8,411 bases of DNA from Sporosarcina sp. (GTDB lineage Bacteria; Bacillota; Bacilli; Bacillales_A; Planococcaceae). The notes under the pieces are model-generated. The model did not search any database. It was not told the DNA's origin and saw only the letters and a list, made by a program, of their open reading frames with translations. A program made the position numbers and the translations under genes. Shown here piece by piece: positions 1 through 5,358 of this stretch (the first letter of the stretch is position 1; each line of letters opens with the position of its first letter). The stretch is taken from the NCBI GenBank assembly GCA_029263945.1, contig JARIDM010000133.1, positions 1-8,411 on the forward strand. Reading direction: 5' to 3'.

Positions 1-200
1 TGCGCGGATGGATTGACTCTATTTTCATTTATTGACACATTGAGTCGTTTTAATAATTGTTGTCGAACTTTGTCACCAGGGACTGTGGCACTACTTTCTA
101 TTTTACTTAAGTGAGAAGGTGAACAAATTCCACGGGCGAGCACATCTTGTTTTATGCTTTGTTTTTTTCGCTCCATTTTGATAAGTTGCCCTATTTTCAA
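1..200 (-). CDS. HTH (XRE-type) transcriptional regulator, N-terminal part
   Basis: Partial gene: the first 66 codons are visible and the rest lies beyond the left edge. Reading from the TTG at 200-198 gives a protein beginning LKIGQLIKMERKKQSIKQ, followed by LARGICSPSHLSKIESS and then QQLLKRLNVSINEN. This is the layout of an XRE/Cro-type helix-turn-helix domain filling about residues 4-60. The 'G-x-CS-xx-xLSKIE' recognition-helix pattern is the one common in RNPP/TPR-type regulators such as PlcR, NprR and Rgg relatives, but the TPR part is not visible, so that subfamily is an inference. The TTG start is chosen because GAGG (214-211) sits 10 nt upstream and because it supplies the conserved N-terminal 'IGxLIK' helix; an internal ATG at 176 would remove it and has no SD. 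It points away from the MFS gene, and the gap between them carries repeated motifs that may be its operators. Confidence 0.8.
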   Translation of the reverse strand, partial: MKIGQLIKMERKKQSIKQDVLARGICSPSHLSKIESSATVPGDKVRQQLLKRLNVSINENRVNPSA

Positions 201-239
201 AGTGTTACAACCTCATTTCTATGAAGACTTAACGTATCT

Positions 240-345
240 GTAACTTTACTCTATCATTAATAAATAGATAATTCACTGTAATTATTCATTCGTAAAGTAA
301 TAAATAAGGGTACGTAATAATTGCTTGATTTCAAGTTACTTTACT
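240..345. repeat. Three copies of a TAACTTTACT-like motif with a 9-bp inverted repeat
   Basis: GTAACTTTACT (240-250) and GTTACTTTACT (335-345) are direct copies matching at 10 of 11 positions. GTAAAGTAA (292-300) is the exact reverse complement of TTACTTTAC (336-344). A further small palindrome, CTTGA-TT-TCAAG, occupies 324-335 next to the right arm. The three copies are spaced about 45-50 bp apart, directly upstream of the leftward HTH gene. That is a plausible position for operators of an autoregulated regulator. The sequence match is direct; the regulatory role is inferred. Confidence 0.45.
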
Positions 346-492
346 AGAATTAAGAAATAAATGTGTATTTAGTAACTCAAAAACCAATTAGGATGTAATT
401 TCTTAAAACAAATAGTCCGGAAGACATATGTTTTGAGAAATGCTAATGATTCCTGTGGATCGTACAAAAGAGCAGTCAAATCACAAAAACAA

Positions 493-501
493 TGCTATAA
501 T
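493..501 (+). promoter_or_regulatory. Extended -10 sigma-A promoter for the MFS gene
   Basis: TGCTATAAT at 493-501 is a perfect extended -10 element (TGn plus TATAAT). No good -35 hexamer lies 16-18 bp upstream (CAGTCA at 473-478 is poor), which is usual for extended -10 promoters. Transcription would begin near 508 and leave a leader of about 170 nt before the MFS start codon. Confidence 0.55.
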
Positions 502-677
502 AATGTAACTATAAGTAAGGAATTCTGAATAACAAAAGATAAAAAGAACATTTAAGGAACTTCTTTTGTCTATGTAAATCGTTGGAAAAGGGCCTACTCT
601 TAATTTTTTAGGGGGCCTCTTTGCAGCGGTTTTCTTGTTTGTGGTGTGCTTCTTTACTCTGAAAGGTCGGTACGAAT

Positions 678-1874
678 ATGGAATTAACAGGTTTTAAACG
701 CTTTAGATTTGCATTATTACTGGGTACGTTAGCGGCAATGGGCCCCTTGACAATTGATATGTATCTACCCTCATTTCCTACGATTGTTGCCGCATTCGAT
801 ACAACGGCTTCCTTCGTCCAGGTTAGTTTAACTGCTACGTTATTGGGGATCGGATTAGGTCAACTCCTTCTCGGACCAATGAGTGACGTACATGGACGGA
901 AAAAACCTCTATTAATTTCCTTAATCGCTTATTTTGTTGCATCTGCTTTATGTGCATTTTCCCCGAGCATAGAATTCTTTATTGCAGCTCGTTTCTTCCA
1001 AGGATTTGCGGCATCTGCAGGAATTGTCATTTCCAGAGCGATTGTGAGAGACGTGTACAGTGGTCGAGAATTAACCAAATTCTTCGCACTTTTAATGTTA
1101 ATTAATAACTTAGCCCCTATTCTAGCGCCTATATTTGGAGGAGGCGTACTGGCATTCACAGATTGGACTGGGATCTTTTTGACGTTGAGTGTCATTGGCT
1201 TTTTATTATTTGTTATTATTTTATGGAGAATGGATGAAACATTGCCGAAAGAAAAACGTGTGCCAAGTAATATTTCAACCACAATAAAAAATTTCCTATC
1301 CTTACTCAACAATAGAGAATTCATGGGGTCTGCACTTGCGCAAGGATTTATTATGGCGGGAATTTTCGCCTACGTAGCAGGGACGCCGTTTGTTTATCAA
1401 AATATATATGGTGTGTCGCCACAAACATTTAGTTTACTCTTTGGGATGAATGGGTTTGGGTTAATCTTAGGTACCCAAACAGTTGGACGTTTGACAGGTG
1501 TTTTAACAGAAAGGCAGTTTTTAGAAATTGGGTTACTGATGTCTATTTCTGCGGGAACATTTTTACTCGGCGCGGTGTTGTTTAATGGACCGTTGCTAAC
1601 ACTTATTATTCCAATCTTTGTTTTCGTGGCTTCTATCGGTGTGATTTCAACCGCTTCTTTTTCATTGGCGATGGAATCACAAGGGCATATTGCAGGAAGT
1701 GCATCAGCGCTACTAGGACTTCTTCCTTTCATGTTGGGTTCAATCACTGCACCACTTGTAGGTGTCGCGGGTGAAGAAACGGCAATCCCAATGGGTGCGA
1801 TTATTTTCGCTTCGGCGCTGATTGCTGTTTTATCCTATGTTGTGCTCGTTAAAAAGAAAGTTAAAATTAATTAG
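678..1874 (+). CDS. MFS drug efflux transporter, Bcr/CflA family
   Basis: Predicted 12-helix major facilitator of 398 residues, the usual length for Bcr/CflA proton-drug antiporters, which export compounds such as bicyclomycin, chloramphenicol or sulfonamides across the cytoplasmic membrane. Helix 1 carries the family's TIDMYLPSFP motif (residues 25-34) with an intramembrane Asp at 27. The helix 2-3 loop has MFS motif A as GPMSDVHGRKKP (66-77). Helix 4 follows with AARFFQGFAASAG (103-115) and then RAIVRDVY (120-127). The ATG at 678 is preceded by GAAAGG (661-666) at suitable spacing. The gene appears to be transcribed alone, from the extended -10 promoter near 496. No terminator follows directly; the first strong one downstream is at 2345-2382. 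The actual drug cannot be read from the sequence. Assignment to the family is firm, the substrate is unknown. Confidence 0.9.
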   Translation: MELTGFKRFRFALLLGTLAAMGPLTIDMYLPSFPTIVAAFDTTASFVQVSLTATLLGIGLGQLLLGPMSDVHGRKKPLLISLIAYFVASALCAFSPSIEFFIAARFFQGFAASAGIVISRAIVRDVYSGRELTKFFALLMLINNLAPILAPIFGGGVLAFTDWTGIFLTLSVIGFLLFVIILWRMDETLPKEKRVPSNISTTIKNFLSLLNNREFMGSALAQGFIMAGIFAYVAGTPFVYQNIYGVSPQTFSLLFGMNGFGLILGTQTVGRLTGVLTERQFLEIGLLMSISAGTFLLGAVLFNGPLLTLIIPIFVFVASIGVISTASFSLAMESQGHIAGSASALLGLLPFMLGSITAPLVGVAGEETAIPMGAIIFASALIAVLSYVVLVKKKVKIN

Positions 1875-2344
1875 AAAAAGAGGTTTAGCTTTTTAAAGTC
1901 TTGGGTATACTATAAATACAAGGCTAAACAATCGCTGAAGTACTCTTGTAGACGAGTAACCTACCAGAAAACTTTTGTTGATGGATTTGCACAGCCTTGG
2001 CGGAAAATTTGCTTGACTGGCGATAACATGCTCGTCGGGAACCAAGATTTAAGGTTTCACTTAGTTCGTCCAATTGTGAAGATAGATGGATTGGAACGGA
2101 CAGCATATGTATCAACTAGTAGTAAGCAGTAAGTTTTTTGTTAAAGTGCATCTTGAAGGCTGGCTGTAGAAGGTGAACGTTGCATAAAGAACGATGTAAC
2201 GCCCTTGCCGAAATGGCTTAAGAAGACAGTCGGATCGCTCAAACTGCATTGACGAGTTTAAGTAGAATGCGTCAGTAAGAACAGTTTGTGAATATGAAAT
2301 AAAGAACGTACAAATTTTCCGCGAAACATGTAAAAGCAGTAAGG
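1875..2344. other. Non-coding or degenerate region with many stems; possible structured transcript
   Basis: No gene with a start and SD is visible in about 470 bp. Local hairpins that can be drawn are GGAACC/GGTTTC (2038-2058), GTTCGTCCAAT paired with ATTGGAACGGAC with one bulge (2064-2101), CGTTGCAT/ATGTAACG (2178-2201) and CAAACTG/CAGTTTG (2240-2288). A 12-bp perfect long-range inverted repeat, GCGGAAAATTTG (2000-2011) with CAAATTTTCCGC (2311-2322), encloses most of it. GACGAG (1951-1956) can pair with CTCGTC (2031-2036). The block ends at a strong terminator. It does not match what I know of tmRNA, RNase P RNA or 6S RNA. It could be a long 3' UTR, an independent ncRNA or decayed coding sequence. 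Confidence 0.35.
1883..1929. repeat. Inverted repeat around an AT-rich promoter-like core
   Basis: GTTTAGC (1883-1889) is mirrored by GCTAAAC (1923-1929). A second pair inside it, CTTG (1900-1903) with CAAG (1919-1922), abuts the right arm. The enclosed sequence contains the overlapping -10-like hexamers TATACT (1906-1911) and TATAAA (1911-1916), but no good -35. It has no U-run, so it is not a standard terminator for the MFS gene. It may be an operator or promoter for the region to the right. Confidence 0.35.
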
Positions 2345-2382
2345 AAAAAGCGTAGCCCTCTTCATTGGAGCTACGCTTTTTT
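2345..2382. terminator. Strong bidirectional rho-independent terminator
   Basis: AAAAAGCGTAGC (2345-2356) pairs perfectly with GCTACGCTTTTT (2370-2381), with a 13-nt loop. On the plus strand a run of six T follows (2377-2382). On the minus strand the A-run gives five T. It can therefore end rightward transcription from the MFS/1875-2344 region and leftward transcription from the minus-strand gene that stops at 2472. Confidence 0.85.
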
Positions 2383-2400
2383 CTGCTTTTTGTTTTGGCT

Positions 2401-2455
2401 TATGGGCGATTTCCACCGTTATATGGGCGAATCGACCATATAACGTTGGAAAGTC
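2401..2455. repeat. REP-like long imperfect hairpin with internal 9-bp direct repeat
   Basis: CGTTATATGG (2417-2426) pairs with CCATATAACG (2436-2445). After a single mismatch the stem continues with TTTCCA (2410-2415) and TGGAAA (2447-2452), giving 16 bp of pairing around a 9-nt loop. TATGGGCGA occurs twice, at 2401-2409 and 2422-2430. There is no T-run on either strand, so this is not a standard terminator. Its position between a terminator and a gene's 3' end resembles dispersed intergenic REP/BIME elements. Whether it is repeated elsewhere in the genome cannot be seen here. Confidence 0.5.
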
Positions 2456-2471
2456 TATAGCTAGCATTCGC

Positions 2472-2858
2472 TTATGGAATTTGAATTTTGCCTTCTTCAT
2501 CAAAAGTAACCCAATCATCCGCAAGGGGTGGATAGTTCATGCCTTCTTTCATGATTTTGTGTTCTTGTGATTCAGGTTCATAAACGGTGAGTCGTACAGC
2601 ATCGATGTTTCTATCGTAGGCATATTCATAGGTAATAGTCTCTTCACCTTGAAGTATGTAAACAATTTTCCACTCGCCATTTTCGATATCTTTTTGGGAG
2701 ATTTCAGTCGTGATTTGGTTTTCGTCAATGCCTTGTGCTTCCATGTATTTATGGATACGGCTTTCAGATCTTTTTTCATAAGCTGTATTATTCATATACC
2801 ATATGGATAGTCCCGCAATCAGAATAACCGATATCAATGCAATCATTTTTTTACTCAA
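2472..2858 (-). CDS. Small membrane-anchored protein, DUF3139-like
   Basis: A 128-residue protein when read from the TTG at 2858. It has a short basic start (MSKKM), one hydrophobic segment (about residues 5-21: IALISVILIAGLSIWYM), and then a hydrophilic domain of about 105 residues likely to lie outside the cell. The pattern of an N-terminal anchor, a 'xxxIHKYMEAQG' helix and a Tyr-rich beta-strand region resembles DUF3139 proteins, whose function is unknown; this is similarity of layout only. A start 18 nt further upstream (ATG at 2876) is open, but the ideal SD AGGAGG (2873-2868) would then lie inside the coding sequence. That SD is 9 nt from the TTG, so TTG is the better start. The gene is transcribed leftward alone and ends before the REP-like hairpin and bidirectional terminator. 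Confidence 0.65.
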   Translation of the reverse strand: MSKKMIALISVILIAGLSIWYMNNTAYEKRSESRIHKYMEAQGIDENQITTEISQKDIENGEWKIVYILQGEETITYEYAYDRNIDAVRLTVYEPESQEHKIMKEGMNYPPLADDWVTFDEEGKIQIP

Positions 2859-2957
2859 TTTTGAAATCCTCCTCATTTATAAACAAGCGCTTTATTCGAT
2901 TCTACTAGAACGTTAAGTGTATCATATTCTGTCGTTTAATAAGGAGGGAAACAGCAG

Positions 2958-2993
2958 ATGATCGCTAGAGGACATTATTTTAAACAATACTGA
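2958..2993 (+). CDS. 11-residue mini-ORF with ideal Shine-Dalgarno
   Basis: ATG at 2958 is preceded by AAGGAGGG (2941-2948) with 9 nt between SD and start, an ideal signal for this organism. The frame encodes MIARGHYFKQY and stops with TGA at 2991-2993. That stop coincides with the TGAAAC -35 element of the ECF promoter for the next gene. No strong promoter for the mini-ORF itself is seen; TATCAT at 2920-2925 is a weak -10 candidate. It could be a leader peptide, the remnant of a gene start, or a real short peptide. The SD is clear; translation is an inference. Confidence 0.35.
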   Translation: MIARGHYFKQY

Positions 2994-3016
2994 AACTTCT
3001 TTCGACCTGAGGCGTA
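2991..3016 (+). promoter_or_regulatory. ECF (sigma-W-type) promoter
   Basis: TGAAAC (2991-2996), exactly 16 nt, then CGTA (3013-3016). This is the consensus established for sigma-W promoters in Bacillus subtilis. The start point would be near 3023, leaving a leader of about 50 nt before the AI-2E gene. It suggests control by envelope stress (cell-wall or membrane-active agents, alkaline shock). Confidence 0.65.
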
Positions 3017-3030
3017 AAACAATGTATGAT
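3001..3030 (+). promoter_or_regulatory. Possible sigma-A promoter overlapping the ECF promoter
   Basis: TTCGAC (3001-3006), 18 nt, then TATGAT (3025-3030). This gives a second, moderately good promoter that could provide basal expression of the AI-2E gene. It overlaps the ECF element, so the two would be mutually exclusive. Confidence 0.35.
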
Positions 3031-3057
3031 TGAAACAATATACATAATTTATTGGAG

Positions 3058-3070
3058 AGAAAGGAAGTGA
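3058..3070 (+). promoter_or_regulatory. Ribosome binding site that fixes the AI-2E start
   Basis: AGAAAGGAAGTGA matches the full anti-SD complement AGAAAGGAGGTGA at 12 of 13 positions and puts the core 8 nt before ATG 3076. The in-frame TTG at 3052 and GTG at 3067 lie before or within this site, so they are unlikely starts. Confidence 0.75.
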
Positions 3071-3075
3071 GGTAT

Positions 3076-4158
3076 ATGACGAAAAAGTTATGGTTTCAAG
3101 CGGGTATAGGAATTTTACTGTTTTTACTCATTGCAAAATACTTCGTAGAAATAAATTGGATGTTTTCGCCTTTATTGATTATTGCTCAAACGATTTTTAT
3201 TCCTTTATTACTAGCTGCAGTTCTTTTTTACGTGACGGAACCGTTGCAACGTTTTTTGGAAAAACGTAAAGTACCACGTTGGGGGAGTATTTTAGCCATT
3301 CTCATTTGTGTGGTAGGGTTGTTCTGGATTTTTATCGCGATTATAGGCCCTCCTGTGATAAAACAAATTGATAACTTGGTTGAAAGTGCACCAACAATTG
3401 CGAAAGAAATTACGGAGAAGACGGAATATGTTATTCAGCACCGTGATGATTTACCTGAACAACTGAACGAAGCGATAGACAATGCGATTAATTCGGTACA
3501 GTCGATTGCTGTCATATTCGGTAAATTAATAGTGCAGTTTTTCCAGTCAATCGTTCAAGCGGCATTTAAACTGATTCTTGTGCCATTCTTCTTTATATTC
3601 ATGCTAAAAGACCATGAGAAATTGGCCCCTTTTATTTCTGGATTCTTTACTGGTAAAAAGAAAATATGGGTTAATAAGACCCTAAGTGATATAGATAACG
3701 TGCTTCGTACGTATATTCAAGGCCAGTTATTAATCAGTTTCATTTTAGCGATTATTATGTTTGTTGGTTATAAAATCATTGGATTAGAGTATGCATTGTT
3801 ACTTGTTATTTTTGCGTTCTTTATGAATGTCATTCCATTTATTGGCCCGTGGATTGCATTTACACCAGCATTGGTCATCGGTTTTATACAAGGCCCGCCA
3901 CAAATGGTTATTTATGTAAGTTTGGTGACGCTCGTTGCGCAACAAACAGATAGTAACTTAATCACACCAAATGTAATGGGAAAAACACTCGATATTCATC
4001 CGCTGACCGTCATTACAATTATTTTAGCTGCGGGTAACATTGCTGGATTCCTTGGAATCCTTCTGGCAATTCCTGCATACGCGGTTGGGAAAGTAATTGT
4101 GAGAAACGTCTACGAAAGACGTAAAGAAATTAAAGCAACTGCGAGTCAAGAAGTTTAG
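3076..4158 (+). CDS. AI-2E family transporter (former UPF0118)
   Basis: Polytopic membrane protein of 360 residues, a normal length for the family (relatives include B. subtilis YdbI, YtvI and YueF and E. coli TqsA/PerM). Hydrophobic segments lie near 8-24, 31-53, 70-92, 145-177, 217-234, 238-272, 276-290 and 310-345. A long amphipathic loop at 93-145 lies between the third and fourth. Family hallmarks are the TYIQGQ stretch (212-217), the NVIPFIGPWI motif (251-260), and DSNLITPNVMGKTLDIHPL (292-310). Members export autoinducer-2 or act as Na+/H+ antiporters; which applies here cannot be told. The ATG at 3076 is chosen from the near-perfect SD. An exact sigma-W-type promoter and a terminator at 4193-4232 make it a single-gene unit, probably under envelope-stress control. 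Confidence 0.88.
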   Translation: MTKKLWFQAGIGILLFLLIAKYFVEINWMFSPLLIIAQTIFIPLLLAAVLFYVTEPLQRFLEKRKVPRWGSILAILICVVGLFWIFIAIIGPPVIKQIDNLVESAPTIAKEITEKTEYVIQHRDDLPEQLNEAIDNAINSVQSIAVIFGKLIVQFFQSIVQAAFKLILVPFFFIFMLKDHEKLAPFISGFFTGKKKIWVNKTLSDIDNVLRTYIQGQLLISFILAIIMFVGYKIIGLEYALLLVIFAFFMNVIPFIGPWIAFTPALVIGFIQGPPQMVIYVSLVTLVAQQTDSNLITPNVMGKTLDIHPLTVITIILAAGNIAGFLGILLAIPAYAVGKVIVRNVYERRKEIKATASQEV

Positions 4159-4192
4159 GATAAGATCCATCTAAACGAAATATATATATAGA

Positions 4193-4232
4193 AAAGCCTA
4201 GAAGAGAATGAACGAGTCTACTTCTAGGCTTT
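4193..4232 (+). terminator. Rho-independent terminator after the AI-2E gene
   Basis: AAAGCCTAGAAG (4193-4204) pairs perfectly over 12 bp with CTTCTAGGCTTT (4221-4232), with a 16-nt loop. The T-rich tail (TTTGTTGTGT) is interrupted, so termination may be incomplete. Some read-through into the small membrane gene at 4295 is possible. Confidence 0.7.
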
Positions 4233-4294
4233 GTTGTGTCATGTATTTATCGCTAAATGTTGGGCATCCTTTTATTTATAAAGGACTGAGGCTT

Positions 4295-4573
4295 ATGTTA
4301 AATGAGTTTCCCGTAATTCATACAAATATATGGGATGCTTTCTGGGCAATTCCAGTGATCATCTTTATAATTATTTTATTGAAAATTAGCTTTAAAATGC
4401 CTGAAACCTATTTTTCGACCGCGGCAACAGTCATAGGCTTGCTTTTATCAATATTTATAAGTCATCCTGGTAATTTAGCTGCGGGTGTTTTCATGGGCTT
4501 CTTTTATGGAGGTGTGGCAAGTGGCACCATATATTCCGTGAAAATCTGGTTTATTTCTTATCGATATAAGTAG
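4295..4573 (+). CDS. Small hydrophobic protein of unknown function
   Basis: A 92-residue integral membrane protein; I do not recognise the family. Three hydrophobic segments are visible: about 15-29 (AFWAIPVIIFIIILL), 41-55 (AATVIGLLLSIFISH) and 60-82 (LAAGVFMGFFYGGVASGTIYSVK). The last is rich in Gly and small residues. The ATG at 4295 is chosen because AAAGGA (4280-4285) lies 9 nt upstream. A longer open frame reaches back to 4208, but that start falls inside the AI-2E terminator stem and has no SD. A weak promoter (TTGTTG at 4231-4236, 17 nt, TAAATG at 4254-4259) may serve it, or it depends on read-through. Its stop lies only 4 bp from the stop of the convergent FhuF-like gene. Confidence 0.6.
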   Translation: MLNEFPVIHTNIWDAFWAIPVIIFIIILLKISFKMPETYFSTAATVIGLLLSIFISHPGNLAAGVFMGFFYGGVASGTIYSVKIWFISYRYK

Positions 4574-4577
4574 AACT

Positions 4578-5291
4578 TTACTTTTTCAGTGGGCAATAGC
4601 CACATTGCATAAGGCCAGGTACGTCTTTTGACAAACAGCATGTGGTGCGGACTGTTGTGTTTAAAAGAGCGCCAGGTTCTTTGCCTTTTAAATAGGTTGC
4701 AAATAACGAGTGAGCAGCAATCCCTTCCCATACAGCGTCATCTTTAAGGATGTTTAGATCGGTCCTTGCAATGTCCGAAGTACTAGGGTCTTCAAGGAAT
4801 ACATGGTAATGCCAAAGTAAAAAACCGAAGATATTCTCCCATAGGGTAAGGGCTGCTATGGGTGAAGTGCTGCGAACTTGTTCAATGATTGTATGACACT
4901 GTTCTTTTAAGATAAATTGAATGGTTGAACGTCGGTCCACGTCATTAATCTCTACCCAATCTTCTTCATGTGCAAAAAGGCTAACTGCAAGATTCCCAAA
5001 CTCCTCTTTTGCACCAAAGATAAGCTCGTGGGGCTGACCTTTCCAGATTTCATCATACAACGTTAAATTATAAAATTGCATGGAAATGAACATGCCTATT
5101 CGCCGCAATAGGTAAGAAGCTGCAACTGTTTTATTGGGGGACTGACTTACAGTTTGCGCAGCGGTAAGCGCATCCCCTACAGTTGGCGTATTTAATAAGT
5201 CCTTCAACGTAAACAACTTCTGCTGTGGGGGAATGACATAAACGCTGTAACTATTCAATTGTTGGATTTGGTTTGCTGTAAGTTTTGTCAT
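4578..5291 (-). CDS. FhuF-like [2Fe-2S] ferric-siderophore reductase
   Basis: The C-terminus carries CC-x10-C-x2-C (Cys 218, 219, 230, 233, in TTCCLSKDVPGLMQCGYC), the unusual cluster ligand set of E. coli FhuF and the C-terminal domain shared with IucA/IucC-associated reductases. Such proteins reduce Fe(III) held by a hydroxamate siderophore in the cytoplasm to release Fe(II). The 237-residue length is close to that of FhuF-type proteins. There is no signal peptide or membrane segment, fitting a cytosolic enzyme. No siderophore transport or synthesis genes are nearby, so it would serve uptake systems encoded elsewhere. There is no SD before ATG 5291, and the next Met is at residue 67, so translation may be weak or leaderless. 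No convincing Fur box was found. It converges with the small membrane gene with a 4-bp gap and no terminator between them. Confidence 0.8.
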   Translation of the reverse strand: MTKLTANQIQQLNSYSVYVIPPQQKLFTLKDLLNTPTVGDALTAAQTVSQSPNKTVAASYLLRRIGMFISMQFYNLTLYDEIWKGQPHELIFGAKEEFGNLAVSLFAHEEDWVEINDVDRRSTIQFILKEQCHTIIEQVRSTSPIAALTLWENIFGFLLWHYHVFLEDPSTSDIARTDLNILKDDAVWEGIAAHSLFATYLKGKEPGALLNTTVRTTCCLSKDVPGLMQCGYCPLKK

Positions 5292-5345
5292 ATCATTAGT
5301 ATATCGCTTTTTTTAGAACTGAGGCTACCGATAATTTTATAGTAG

Positions 5346-5358
5346 GCAATTAAATTGC
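5346..5358. repeat. 13-bp perfect palindrome in the divergent promoter region
   Basis: GCAATT-A-AATTGC. It overlaps the proposed -35 (TTGCTT at 5355-5360) of the rhodanese gene and lies upstream of the leftward FhuF-like gene. It could be a regulator site serving either or both genes; no known consensus is matched. Confidence 0.4.

Larger units (their letters stand above)
201..677. other. AT-rich divergent intergenic region
   Basis: This gap of 477 bp separates the leftward regulator from the rightward MFS gene. No convincing protein gene is seen. A 22-codon frame starting at ATG 440 lacks an SD. The gap holds a three-copy repeat near the regulator (240-345), a small palindrome, an extended -10 promoter (493-501) and a leader of about 170 nt with weak hairpins before the MFS start. 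Confidence 0.6.

Noticed and set aside
424..431. LexA-like palindrome ACATATGT
   Set aside because: The flanks lack the GAAC/GTTC arms of the Bacillus SOS box.
1924..2115. 63-codon open frame on the minus strand
   Set aside because: No SD, no recognisable similarity, and it lies antisense within the stem-rich region.
1930..2344. tmRNA, RNase P RNA, 6S RNA or a T-box leader
   Set aside because: None of the conserved segments I know for these RNAs is present.
2258..2524. 88-codon open frame on the minus strand overlapping the DUF3139-like gene's 3' end
   Set aside because: It runs through the terminator and REP-like hairpin, overlaps a better-supported gene and has no SD.
4208..4294. Longer N-terminus for the small membrane protein
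   Set aside because: The upstream start is inside the AI-2E terminator and has no SD; ATG 4295 has AAAGGA at 9 nt.
5292..5345. Fur box upstream of the FhuF-like gene
   Set aside because: GATAAT-like pieces occur (5330-5335 and near 5300), but no 7-1-7 inverted repeat can be aligned convincingly.
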